44,936 nucleotides of DNA, from positions 1-44,936 of the forward strand of contig NZ_LZRD01000042.1 in NCBI RefSeq assembly GCF_001687325.1, in the 5' to 3' direction. Under the pieces are notes generated by a model. It was not told where the DNA came from. It did no database searches and saw only the letters and a list, made by a program, of their open reading frames with translations. Below are positions 6,795 to 15,311 of the stretch, piece by piece. The translations under genes and the position numbers were made by a program. This DNA is from Streptomyces sp. PTY087I2 (lineage in GTDB: Bacteria; Actinomycetota; Actinomycetes; Streptomycetales; Streptomycetaceae). Position 1 is the first letter of the stretch, and the number at the start of each line of letters is the position of its first letter.

Positions 6795-9700
6795 GTGCGG
6801 AGCCAGCGGCAGAGGGCGGAGAGCGACGGTGGGGGCAGGCCCGAGGGTGCGCGGGGCGTGGCCGGGGGTGTTGAGCAGGTCCGGCGGGCAGGGCTTCCGA
6901 GCGGGCCGGGCGGGCCTGGGGTCGTCGGTGGTGGGCCGGGGGGTCTGCTGCCGCTCCAGCGCATGATGGGGAACGCGGCCACCACGCGGGCGGTACGGCG
7001 CGGTAAGCGGCCCGTCGTCCGGCCCCCGGCCATCGACGAGCGGGCCGAACAGGGGCTCGTCCTGCCGCCGTACCTGATGGACCTCGAAGCGGGCGGGCTG
7101 TCCACCGCCTACGGGCTGACCGGGCAGGAGTTTGTCAGCAGCGCCGTCGCCGCCGTCGTGGGGCACGGCGACGGCACCGTGGCCGCCATCGCCGCCGAAC
7201 TCGCCGGGCGGCCCGAGTCGTTCTTCGGGCGAGGCCGCGCGTTCGCGGTGGAGGGTGCGCAGGGCGGCGACGGGTTCGACGTCACCGTACGCATCGCACC
7301 CGCCCCCGACGACCGGCCGCCCACCTTCCACCCGTCCGCCGCCCTCCCCACGGCCGCCCCGGACCCGGGCGGGGCCCCGCTCGCCGCTCTCGACGACGCC
7401 GAGGGCAAAAACACCAAGGTCGACGTCCACCACAACAGCGCGGCCACCGCGAGCAGCGCGACCGGGAACTCCACGAGCACCGGCGTCGGCGGCACCGCGT
7501 TCGGGCTCGGCCCCGTCGCACCGGGGCTGTGGCTCGGCGGCGCGGTGACCGGCAGCGTGCAGCCCTGGCAGTCCTCGCGGGACTCCCGCACCCAGCGGGG
7601 CGTCGCCGAACCCCGCGTACTGCGCAGCGACCAAGGCTCGGTGGAGGTGCCGCGCCGTGTGGTGTACGCCGTACGGATCCGGCGGCAGACGGGCGGTGAC
7701 GAGCAGTCCTTCCGGGGCTCCGGCACGCTCACGCAGCGCGTGCCCACCGAGCACCTGATTCCCGCCGGTACCGGGGCCCCGGCCCGGCCGCAGCCGGTCG
7801 ACGACGAACTCGCCCGGCGCGTCTCGCTGGCCGACTCGCTCGCCCCGATCGGCGTGTCCGACACCGCCGCACCGCACCAAGGCGGCGGCGGGCTCTTCGA
7901 CGCGGTCGCCTCCGTCCTGCACCCCTCACTCACCGCGCCCGGCGCTCCCGGCCGCGCCCGCCTGTACGAGGCGACCGCCACGCCCACCGTGCTGGAGGAC
8001 CTGCCCCGGCTGCTGGGCAGCGGCGTCACGGGGGACGATCTGTACGCCAAGGACGGCACGAGCGCGGGCAGTTACCGCATGCGCGCAGTCGTCACCGGGC
8101 TGTCCCCGGCCTGGGGTGCCGGGAAGACCCAGCTGCGTACGCACCAGCAGGCCCAGCACTCCACGGCCGAGAGCGCGGGCAAGGGGCGAGCCGTCACGGC
8201 GGGAATCGGCCCGGCGGTCGGGCTCGGGGCCGCCGCCAACGCGGCCGTCGTACGGGCCACCGCGATGCCGGTCGCCGGGGCGCGCAAGGCCCGGTACAGC
8301 GTGAACGAGCAGACCGTCTCCAGCCGCCAGGGCGCGGAGGTGCGCGGCGAGAAGGCGCTGTACCTCGGGACCGTACAGCTGACCGTGGAGGGCACCGGGC
8401 CCCGTTCGGCGGGGATGATCCTGCGCCCGGAGACCCGGGTCGCCACGCACACCCTTCAGGTCTGGGTCGCGCTGCGGGCCGACGAGGCCCAGGAGTTGGG
8501 GCTTCCCTTGCCGCCGGGGAAGCAGGCGGGCGACTTCATCAAGCCTCCGCCGCGGGGGGAGGAAGGGGGAGGGGAAGGTGCGTCGGAGGGCGGGGCGCCC
8601 GCGGCCGCAGCGTCCCAACGCCATCTGCCCTTCGGTGCCATGGGGTCGAGCGTCACCCTCGGGCGGCTCGACACCGCCCCCATGCTCAAGGCCGTGCAGG
8701 AGCTGTTTGCCACCGACCCCCGGCTGACCGGCTATCTGCCCGCCTTCGGCACCACCGCCCCCTCTGCAGGCACCAGCCGGGAGGAAGCCGAGGCTCAACG
8801 CGCCAACTACCGCGACCTGATGGCGACCCTCTCCGAGACCAACTTGCGCGTGAACAAAGACCAGTTGCTGTCCACCGGGATCCGGGTGCGCCTGCGCCGC
8901 AAGACCGCGATGCACTCCCACGACGTACAGGTACGGGTCCACGGCGACCTGGACGAGGCCACCCACCTCGGCGACATCGACGACTGGCTGGTGCGCAGCC
9001 ACGCCGGAGTTGCGGCCAACGTGCAGACCGGGCGCAGCAGTTCGCGTTCGATCGGCGGCATGGTGCTGGCTCAGGCCCGTCTGGTCCCGGGGGTGCTCAC
9101 GGGCTCGGCCCGCTACGAACGCACCAGCTCCGGCGGTCGCCGCAACCAGGGCGGCCCCACGACCCGTACCGACGTCCTCACCAACGGCTCGGAGAAAGCG
9201 AGCGCGTTCGGGGCGGCGCTCCGCCTGAACGTGGACGTCACCATGACCTCGCGGCAGCGCAAGCTGGCCCGTGCCGTGACCCCGGGCGGCCCCGGCCGGG
9301 ACGCGCCGGAGGCCAGGCTGCTGTCCGGGCTGCACCTGGAGGAGCAGGACGTACGGCTGCTGACGCCGGCGGAGTTCACGGTCGGCACGGAGGAGAAGCG
9401 GCGGCTGGACGCGGGCGGCGGGCAGGCCCCGGGCCCGGAGCAGCCGGTGGCGGCGGCCGGGATCGGTGATCTGGCCGCCCTCGCCCCGGCCCCGGCCGCC
9501 GGACGGCTCGTACGGGACTGGCAGCTGGTCGAGACGGTCGGCGACGGGCAGCCGGTCCGCGATCTGGCCCTCGCGCTGCTGGCCCGGGCCGCCGCCCGGG
9601 GCGAGGCGGGCCGCCAGGACCCGGCGCTGGCCACGGAGGGCCTCGCGCCCCGGCTCGCGGTCGAGGAGCGCTTCAGCCCGCAGGCGATCACGGGCGCGCT

Positions 9701-12005
9701 GCGGCAGGCCGCGTCCGTCGGCTGGGTCGTGAAGAACCTGCGCTACCCGCGCCGACTGGCCGCCTTGAACGGTGCGGTGGGTACCCGACTGGCGCTCGCC
9801 GCACCGCAGTTGGTGCACGAGGCGGCGGGCCCGGGTACCGAGACGTTCGTCCTGGGTGGTCACCAAGCGGGCGGGCAGCAGAGCAGCGGCAAGGCGAGCA
9901 CGGTGCAGGTCGGGGCGACCGGCGTGCAGAACGGCGCGGAGTGGCGGGCCGGCGAGGGCCTGTCGGGGTTCAGGACGACGAGCGCGGGCGACAGCGAGGC
10001 GGCCACCGTGTCGGGGACGGTGGAGCGGAACGCCCACACGCCGAAGAAGGCCCCGCTCTATCTCGTACGGTGCGATCTGCTGGTCACGATGGTCGCGGAG
10101 GTCAAGGTCACGGGCGGCGGCCCGTACGTGGCGAACGCTGCGCGGACTCTGCCGGGCGCGGCGGCGGTGTGGCTGACGGCGGAGCAGCTGCGGGCGGCGG
10201 GGGTGGAGCTGCCGGGGTCGGCGCGCAAGGCGCTGAAGATGCCGGAGGCGAAGAAGACGCCGGAGGCGAAGGAGGCTGCGGTGGCGAGCAAAGCCCCCAA
10301 GGCACCCAAAGCGCCCAGGGCGGGGGAGGGGCGGTCGGGCGGGGACCAGGCGGAGTCGTCGGCGTCGGGGGCGGCGCGAGGCTCGACACGAGCGGGCGCG
10401 GTCGGAGCTTCGGGCAGCAGCGGCCGGGCCCGCCCCGGGCAGACCTTCTCCCGCGATCTGCCCCTCGGATTCGGCATGATCGAGGAGGTCCCGGACTTCG
10501 TCCCCCTGCTGGACGGCCTGCGCGGCACCCTTGCACGTACCGGGCACCAGGACATCGCTGACGACCTGCTGCCGCGCCAGCAGCTGCGGGACCGCAACGA
10601 CAACGTCCAGCGTCTCCTGCGGGTCCTGGACCGGGACGGTTCCACCGGTCTGCTGGCGAGCGCGATGGACGGCGGGGTCACGGTGGAGCTCCTGGACGGC
10701 CGCAGCACGCCGTACTGGGCGGTGTTCAAGGTCGACCGGGTCGGGGACGGGATCCGGGAGGGGGCGGCCGAGGACGGCCGGGACATGGAGTACATCACCT
10801 CGGCCGTGGCCCAGCAGGCCTCGTCGCACGACGAGGGCGCGACCACCGGCGTGGAGGGCGTCCTCGCGGGCTCCGGCAAGCCGGACGGCGGAACGGGCCA
10901 GGTCAAGAGCGCCGGCGGGGCGGGCGGACTCGGCATCGCCTCGGGCTCGGGCCGCCGCCGGGGTGAGGCCGCGCGGGGTCAGCTCGGGATGAAGACGGTG
11001 GCCGAGGCGAAGACGGCCGGGTCGGAGAAGGTACGGGTGCCGGTCATCGCGAGCCTCGAACTCCACCGGGGGAACCGACGGTTGGCCATCGCCGGCTCGG
11101 GCAGGACGTCCCTGGTGCACCGGGTCCTTCAGAGCGACCTGACGGCGCTGCGCCGGGTGACCACCCCGCGCCGCAACCCGGCCCGCACGGCACCGGACAC
11201 CCCGCCCGGCGACGCGGCCGGGCTGGGCGTCTGGCGGTCGGGCGGGGTGCCGCTGCCGATGGAGGCCCAGGTGAACGGTTTCCAGGGGGCCCCGCGTGTA
11301 CGGGAGTTGGTGTCATCGGCGATACGGGCGGCGGGTGGCAACGACCGCTTCCGGCAGAAGGGCCAGGCCGCCGCGTACACGCTGGGCGAGGCGGTCTCCA
11401 CCGAGTGGCTGATCGCGGCCCTGCCCCTGCTGACGAACGCCGGCGCGGAGCTGCCCCCGGTGCACGCGAGCGGCGCGTCGGGCCAGGACCTCCGGGCTTC
11501 CGTGCACGCGCGCCTGCGGGCGGGCCGGGTGCTGGGGGCCGGGGACAAGATGGCGTTCGAGACGATCGCCCAGAGCCACCCGGGAGCGCCCCGCCCCACC
11601 CAGACCGACGGCCAGAGCTCGGCCGAACAGGGCAGGCAGGCCCGCGGACTCATCGGCGCCGGAGTGCTGAACGCCGACGAGTTCCGGCTGAACCAACTGA
11701 TGGGCAACACCGGCGGCGCGGGCTCGGCGAGCGGGGCGTCGGCCCACGGGGCAGGCTCGATGCCGGTGCACAAACCGAAGTTCACCTCGGTGCTGGTCCA
11801 ATTCACGCTGGACGTACGAGTGGTGGCCCGGGTCACGGACCGGGTGCGCACCTCCCGAACGGCGATGGCGGAACGCGAACTGACCCTGCCCCGCCCGGTG
11901 GTGGTCCGCATGCCGCTCCCGGTGGCCCAACGCCTCCTGGCCGCACACCCGGACGCGGTGACGGACCCGCGCGATTACCTGGGGCTCCAGGCGGACCAGC
12001 GATGA
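6795..12005 (+). CDS. Giant repeat protein with LQRxxGNAA eCIS-type N-terminal motif
   Basis: About 1,736 residues from GTG 6795; the frame stays open to 6219, so the start is uncertain. A disordered N-terminus is followed at residues ~54-66 by LQRMMGNAATTRA, the short signature shared by many actinobacterial proteins linked to extracellular contractile injection systems. After it I can trace about six diverged modules of ~250-300 residues. Each has a helical part, then strands with alternating V-x-V patterns, a Gly/Ser-rich segment and a closing 'R..T..LP..' stretch. Module borders: ~80, ~350, ~640, ~930, ~1,220, ~1,490. There is no signal peptide, membrane segment or recognisable catalytic toxin domain. 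Two small genes follow and could be partners. Confidence 0.75.
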   Translation: MRSQRQRAESDGGGRPEGARGVAGGVEQVRRAGLPSGPGGPGVVGGGPGGLLPLQRMMGNAATTRAVRRGKRPVVRPPAIDERAEQGLVLPPYLMDLEAGGLSTAYGLTGQEFVSSAVAAVVGHGDGTVAAIAAELAGRPESFFGRGRAFAVEGAQGGDGFDVTVRIAPAPDDRPPTFHPSAALPTAAPDPGGAPLAALDDAEGKNTKVDVHHNSAATASSATGNSTSTGVGGTAFGLGPVAPGLWLGGAVTGSVQPWQSSRDSRTQRGVAEPRVLRSDQGSVEVPRRVVYAVRIRRQTGGDEQSFRGSGTLTQRVPTEHLIPAGTGAPARPQPVDDELARRVSLADSLAPIGVSDTAAPHQGGGGLFDAVASVLHPSLTAPGAPGRARLYEATATPTVLEDLPRLLGSGVTGDDLYAKDGTSAGSYRMRAVVTGLSPAWGAGKTQLRTHQQAQHSTAESAGKGRAVTAGIGPAVGLGAAANAAVVRATAMPVAGARKARYSVNEQTVSSRQGAEVRGEKALYLGTVQLTVEGTGPRSAGMILRPETRVATHTLQVWVALRADEAQELGLPLPPGKQAGDFIKPPPRGEEGGGEGASEGGAPAAAASQRHLPFGAMGSSVTLGRLDTAPMLKAVQELFATDPRLTGYLPAFGTTAPSAGTSREEAEAQRANYRDLMATLSETNLRVNKDQLLSTGIRVRLRRKTAMHSHDVQVRVHGDLDEATHLGDIDDWLVRSHAGVAANVQTGRSSSRSIGGMVLAQARLVPGVLTGSARYERTSSGGRRNQGGPTTRTDVLTNGSEKASAFGAALRLNVDVTMTSRQRKLARAVTPGGPGRDAPEARLLSGLHLEEQDVRLLTPAEFTVGTEEKRRLDAGGGQAPGPEQPVAAAGIGDLAALAPAPAAGRLVRDWQLVETVGDGQPVRDLALALLARAAARGEAGRQDPALATEGLAPRLAVEERFSPQAITGALRQAASVGWVVKNLRYPRRLAALNGAVGTRLALAAPQLVHEAAGPGTETFVLGGHQAGGQQSSGKASTVQVGATGVQNGAEWRAGEGLSGFRTTSAGDSEAATVSGTVERNAHTPKKAPLYLVRCDLLVTMVAEVKVTGGGPYVANAARTLPGAAAVWLTAEQLRAAGVELPGSARKALKMPEAKKTPEAKEAAVASKAPKAPKAPRAGEGRSGGDQAESSASGAARGSTRAGAVGASGSSGRARPGQTFSRDLPLGFGMIEEVPDFVPLLDGLRGTLARTGHQDIADDLLPRQQLRDRNDNVQRLLRVLDRDGSTGLLASAMDGGVTVELLDGRSTPYWAVFKVDRVGDGIREGAAEDGRDMEYITSAVAQQASSHDEGATTGVEGVLAGSGKPDGGTGQVKSAGGAGGLGIASGSGRRRGEAARGQLGMKTVAEAKTAGSEKVRVPVIASLELHRGNRRLAIAGSGRTSLVHRVLQSDLTALRRVTTPRRNPARTAPDTPPGDAAGLGVWRSGGVPLPMEAQVNGFQGAPRVRELVSSAIRAAGGNDRFRQKGQAAAYTLGEAVSTEWLIAALPLLTNAGAELPPVHASGASGQDLRASVHARLRAGRVLGAGDKMAFETIAQSHPGAPRPTQTDGQSSAEQGRQARGLIGAGVLNADEFRLNQLMGNTGGAGSASGASAHGAGSMPVHKPKFTSVLVQFTLDVRVVARVTDRVRTSRTAMAERELTLPRPVVVRMPLPVAQRLLAAHPDAVTDPRDYLGLQADQR

Positions 12006-12070
12006 TGGTGCAAAGGTCGGGCTTCCACGCCGATCGCCGTTGTCGTGGTCAGGGTAGGTGAAATTCTCCG

Positions 12071-12418
12071 ATGAAACTGGACTTTACGGGTCTGCGAAGA
12101 ATGCCGGATGAGGAGCTGGTTCGCAAGGAAATCCGATATCTGGCGCTGGTGCAGGTCGACCTCATGGCGCTGTATCAACGTTGGGGGCGCCCCGATGTCG
12201 GCGTGGACTCCTTGGCCGAATGGTTGAGCTTCGCGTTCGCGCTGCCCAGCGGGGAGAAGTTCGCTTTGCAGCGTGAGGCCTGCTATCCGCCTACACCCGG
12301 ATTCCTCCTCAGTACGACCCGGGCGCTCTTCTCCGCAGAAGGAGCGGAGCAGGTGATCGTGGCGCTTGAGATTCCCGAGGCATTCGCGGTGGAGTTGAGC
12401 TCCGAAGTGGTTGGCTGA
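12071..12418 (+). CDS. Small unknown protein after the giant gene (possible partner)
   Basis: 115 residues, ATG 65 bases after the giant gene's stop. Acidic, alpha/beta; a hydrophobic C-terminal strand-helix pattern (EQVIVALEIPEAFAVELSSE). No transmembrane segment and no recognised motif. Position directly behind a large repeat protein is the usual place for an immunity or chaperone gene, but nothing in the residues proves that. The ribosome site is weak (AGGTGA 13 bases upstream). Confidence 0.6.
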   Translation: MKLDFTGLRRMPDEELVRKEIRYLALVQVDLMALYQRWGRPDVGVDSLAEWLSFAFALPSGEKFALQREACYPPTPGFLLSTTRALFSAEGAEQVIVALEIPEAFAVELSSEVVG

Positions 12419-12607
12419 GACCTGTCCCGTGATGATCGAACGGCTGAGCCGGATGCTTGGCGTGGCCGCGTGCTCAGCCCGGCGGACGGCGTTGTCCAAG
12501 ACGGGTTGGACGCCGTGGTCACGCCAGCCAGGCGACAGATCATTTCAGTTGCTGATCTTCCTCCGCCCAGTTGAGCATGGGTGTCAACGAGACGAGGAGG
12601 ACGATGG

Positions 12608-12988
12608 ATGGGACTCATGCTCTGCCCTGCAGACGACGATGTGGCCGGCCCGGACATCTCGTGGTCGTACTACGGGTTCAAGCTGTTCAGGGAGTGGCTG
12701 GCCCACATCGAGGGATTCACTCTTCCCGAGATGGTCGGATTCGGTGGGAAGCGCGCGTGGAGCAGCATCACCACCACGCTGACGCCGCTGCTCAACCATG
12801 CGGACGACGACGGCGACCTTGCTCCCGCTCAGTGCGCGGCCATGCTGCCACGGCTGGAAGAGATCGTCGGCGAGCGGCGACAAGTCGCCGACGATCCCGT
12901 CCTCCAGCGGCGCATTGATGACACCCGCCAGCTGATCGATGTCTTGAAGTACTGCGTGGACAAGGGCATCGCGCTCAACTTCTGCTGA
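12608..12988 (+). CDS. Unknown cytoplasmic protein, 126 aa
   Basis: Start ATG 12608 has GAGGAGG 7 bases upstream; an in-frame GTG at 12581 is less likely. The protein contains WSYYGFKLFREWLAHIEG and, further on, TPLLNHADDDGDLAPAQCAA followed by a helical LPRLEEIVGE segment. This pattern (NH.D.DG.L...C) occurs in a widespread family of uncharacterised bacterial proteins of similar length that are often found beside toxin genes. It is the second small gene behind the giant repeat protein. The 189-base gap before it has no other ORF. Function unknown; the immunity idea is only positional. Confidence 0.7.
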   Translation: MGLMLCPADDDVAGPDISWSYYGFKLFREWLAHIEGFTLPEMVGFGGKRAWSSITTTLTPLLNHADDDGDLAPAQCAAMLPRLEEIVGERRQVADDPVLQRRIDDTRQLIDVLKYCVDKGIALNFC

Positions 12989-13067
12989 CTACCGGACCAG
13001 CAGTTCCCGCTCCAGACGACCGGTAATTGCGGGACAGCTCTTGGGCGCCACCAAGCTCTGCGCGCCC

Positions 13068-14234
13068 TCACTCCTCGCGCAGGCTCGTGACCAGGTCGCG
13101 CGGCAGCCCATGCGTGTCGTGCAGGTAGTGGAAGTCCTCCTCGGTCAGCGGGCCTTGGAAGCGGGGGCGGGCGAGTACGCTGCGGCCGCGGTTCAAGAGG
13201 CGGCCGAATCGGTGCTCCTCGTCCAGCAGTGTCCGGAGCACGTCGGCCGGGCGCATGTCCTGGTGGAAGTGGTCCAGGGTGTGCCGGACCAGGTCATCCG
13301 GCAGGTCCCCGAGGCTGCGTGAGGCGTCCTCCCGCCACAGCACCGTGAGTACGCGGCGTACCAGGCGGCGCAGCACGTAACCCTGTCCCGTGTTGGACGG
13401 GCGGACGCCGTCGCCCAGCACCACGACGGCCGAGCGCAAGTGGTCGCTGACCAGGCGCAGGTCGGGCTCCTTCAGGGGCCAGAGGGGCGGGAGCAGGCGG
13501 CGCCACGGGTCGAAGGCGTCGCAGGCGAAGACGGATGGCTTGCCCTGGAGCAGGGAAGCCAGGCGCTCCAGGCCCAGGCCGGTGTCGACGTTGCGCTGGG
13601 GCAGCGGGACGAGCGAACCGTCGTCGAGGCGGCGGTGCGTCATCGTCACGTGGTTCCACACCTCCACCCAGCGGTCGTCGCGCGTGGGCGTCGACTGCGG
13701 CGGGCCCTCGCCGCTCCAGAAGAAGATCTCCGAGTCGGGGCCGCACGGCCCCACCGGACCGTTGGACCACCAGTTGTCCTCGATGGTCAGTTCCACGGGG
13801 ACGCCCAGGCCCTGCCACAGCTCCACCGAAGCGGTGTCCGGGCCCGTCCGGTCGTCACCGGCGAAGGCGGTGGCGTACAGCAGGCCGGGGTCGATGCCCA
13901 GGCCCTCGGTGAGCAGCCCGTACCCCCAGTCGAGGCTGCGCGGGCCCCCGTAGTCGCCGAGCGACCAGGTGCCCAGCATCTCGAAGACCGTCAGGTGGGT
14001 GGCGTCCCCGACCTCGTCCAGGTCCGTGGTGCGCAGACAGCGCTGTACGTTGACCAGGCGCTTCCCCAGAGGGTGAGGCCGGCCTTCCAGGTACGGGGTG
14101 AGCGGGTGCATGCCGGAGGTCGTGAAGAGCACGGGGTCGCCGGGGGGTGGCAGCAGGGTCGAGCCGGTGATCCTGCGGTGGCCGCGTTCTTCGTAGTACT
14201 CGACGAACGTCCTGATGAGCTGGTCCGTACGCAT
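13068..14234 (-). CDS. Catalytic-domain-only alanyl-tRNA synthetase paralogue
   Basis: 388 residues, ATG with GAAGGAG upstream. All class II AlaRS catalytic hallmarks are present: FTTSGMHPL (~37-45), motif 2 with CLRTTDLDEVGDATHLTVFE (66-85) and MLGTWSLGDY, the DNWWSNGPVGPCGPDSEIFF block (153-172), motif 3 RNVDTGLGLERLA (214-226) and SDHLRSAVVVLGDGVRPSN with GYVLRRLVRR. House-keeping AlaRS is ~880 residues; here the editing and C-Ala domains are absent. It probably activates alanine or a related acid, either charging an unusual acceptor or serving a biosynthetic pathway. A putative leader peptide lies 128 bases upstream. Confidence 0.9.
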   Translation of the reverse strand: MRTDQLIRTFVEYYEERGHRRITGSTLLPPPGDPVLFTTSGMHPLTPYLEGRPHPLGKRLVNVQRCLRTTDLDEVGDATHLTVFEMLGTWSLGDYGGPRSLDWGYGLLTEGLGIDPGLLYATAFAGDDRTGPDTASVELWQGLGVPVELTIEDNWWSNGPVGPCGPDSEIFFWSGEGPPQSTPTRDDRWVEVWNHVTMTHRRLDDGSLVPLPQRNVDTGLGLERLASLLQGKPSVFACDAFDPWRRLLPPLWPLKEPDLRLVSDHLRSAVVVLGDGVRPSNTGQGYVLRRLVRRVLTVLWREDASRSLGDLPDDLVRHTLDHFHQDMRPADVLRTLLDEEHRFGRLLNRGRSVLARPRFQGPLTEEDFHYLHDTHGLPRDLVTSLREE

Positions 14235-14361
14235 GGGGGTGGCTCCTTCGCGTCGTAGCGGGGAGGCACCGGAGAACGGAACCGTTCAGTCACCCGGCCG
14301 GGGCCAGAGGCTCCGCGGCACTACCGACGGACCGTTTCCGGTCGCCGGGGGGAAGATGAAG

Positions 14362-14430
14362 TCAGACGGCGGCGGCCGGCGAGCTGGTCGCTCGCGCGGT
14401 CGCGGTGGTGCTTCGGCCGGTGACGTTCAT
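14362..14430 (-). CDS. Candidate leaderless leader peptide of the AlaRS-like gene (22 codons)
   Basis: The reading frame begins MNVTGRSTTATARATSS and ends Pro-Ala-Ala-Ala-Val, with six Ala codons in 22. Its ATG lies exactly 6 bases after TAGGGT (14442-14437), a good -10 box, so transcription would start at the A of the ATG: a leaderless message, which Streptomyces uses often. The stop is 128 bases before the AlaRS-like start. A run of Ala codons before a gene that probably consumes alanine would suit attenuation, but no convincing -35 box is visible and high GC makes such ORFs easy to find by chance. Confidence 0.35.
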   Translation of the reverse strand: MNVTGRSTTATARATSSPAAAV

Positions 14431-14436
14431 ACGGCA

Positions 14437-14442
14437 ACCCTA
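14437..14442 (-). promoter_or_regulatory. Putative -10 box (TAGGGT) for leaderless transcript
   Basis: TAGGGT on the minus strand fits the Streptomyces TAGRRT consensus and is placed six bases before ATG 14430. The expected -35 position (~14460-14466) reads ATGCTC/TGCTCC, a poor match. Two small palindromes lie between here and the AlaRS-like start: GACCG-TTTC-CGGTC (~14327-14340) and GAACGG-AA-CCGTTC (~14275-14288). Confidence 0.35.
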
Positions 14443-14498
14443 GCGCGGGTCCGGTCGGGGGAGCATGTGAATTTGCCGTCGGTGTCGGAACGGCCAGG

Positions 14499-15311
14499 TC
14501 AGATCGGCGGCATCAGGTCGCTCTCGCTGATGGTGTACGCCAGTGGGGGATAGGTGAAATTGGCTTCCTGGTTCTCGCGGCGCCGCAGTCGGTAGAACTC
14601 GTCCCGCTGCTCATCGTCGGCCAGCGCGAGCCGCGCGCCCTGCGGGAGGTAGGCGTGGCCGTCCCGGAAGTGGACCGAGGTCTTCGACGTTCGGAACGTC
14701 AGCCCCAGCCATTCGTTCTCCTCTGCCTCTCCCGGCGAGTCCAGGACAATCCTGTGTTTCAGGCGGCGATTCGACGCGACCGAGAAAGTCACCACGCTGT
14801 TGTGTGTGAGAGGGATCTCGAACTTCTCCCCGTCGCCATCCTTCGGGGTGAAGATCAGCTTCCTCGGTGGGCCTGCTTCCGGATTCCGGTAGCAGGAGAA
14901 GACGGCGATATGCGAATCGTCGGCCAGGTCCAGGGCCTGGTCGGAGTGGGCGCCCATGGTCCTGTACGCGTTCGTGTAGCTCTCGAACAGGGCGTTGTTG
15001 AATTCGGCCGGGAGGTCTGAGTGGTCTTGGATCTGTTGCGCCAGGCGCTCGTGCACCGGGCGGAAGCGCTGCGCCGGGGCGCTGTATCGCGTGGTCGTAC
15101 GCACGAGAGGCACTCCGCCCGTCGCGTCGACCCTGGTGAGCACAGCGCCTCGGCGGCCCTTTCCCGCGTCCTCCAGTACGGCCGACGCCGACAGCTCCGC
15201 GAAGAGGTTCTCCCCGGTCTCCTCGGGCTCCCCGGTCTCCTCCGTCGGCAAGGCGTGCGCGAGGACCCCGTACGAGAGGATCCCGTCCGAGATCCTAGAT
15301 TCCGGGGGCAA
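14499..15311 (-). CDS. AlkB-like 2-oxoglutarate/Fe(II) oxygenase (paralogue B)
   Basis: 270 residues from TTG 15311, with GGGGGAC about 7 bases upstream; it overlaps the end of the upstream oxygenase by 17 bases. The metal facial triad and co-substrate residues are readable: HSD in YRTMGAHSDQALDL (~115-123), the distal His in RRLKHRIVLD and the Arg in WLGLTFRTSK. This is the order of the AlkB fold. Its C-terminal ~100 residues and the 'R.S.P...FRP' region align by eye with paralogue A, so the pair arose by duplication. Substrate unknown; nucleic acid, nucleotide or peptide are all possible. Confidence 0.8.
   Translation of the reverse strand: MPPESRISDGILSYGVLAHALPTEETGEPEETGENLFAELSASAVLEDAGKGRRGAVLTRVDATGGVPLVRTTTRYSAPAQRFRPVHERLAQQIQDHSDLPAEFNNALFESYTNAYRTMGAHSDQALDLADDSHIAVFSCYRNPEAGPPRKLIFTPKDGDGEKFEIPLTHNSVVTFSVASNRRLKHRIVLDSPGEAEENEWLGLTFRTSKTSVHFRDGHAYLPQGARLALADDEQRDEFYRLRRRENQEANFTYPPLAYTISESDLMPPI

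Noticed and set aside
6568..6800. Minus-strand frame ending at 6568 that reads WYRSDSNWWYTGNVDIRASW near its end
   Set aside because: The tail looks like a secreted protein's C-terminus and stops four bases before a lipoprotein start, but I found no start codon upstream and the rest is low-complexity Pro/Arg text. At most a remnant.
7926..11120. 1,064-codon open frame on the minus strand inside the giant gene
   Set aside because: Arg/Pro/Gly-rich sequence without domain-like pattern. It mirrors the third-codon GC bias of the plus-strand gene.
14235..14498. T-box riboswitch before the AlaRS-like gene
   Set aside because: No AGGGUGG-like T-box sequence or specifier-loop stem is recognisable; only small palindromes are present.
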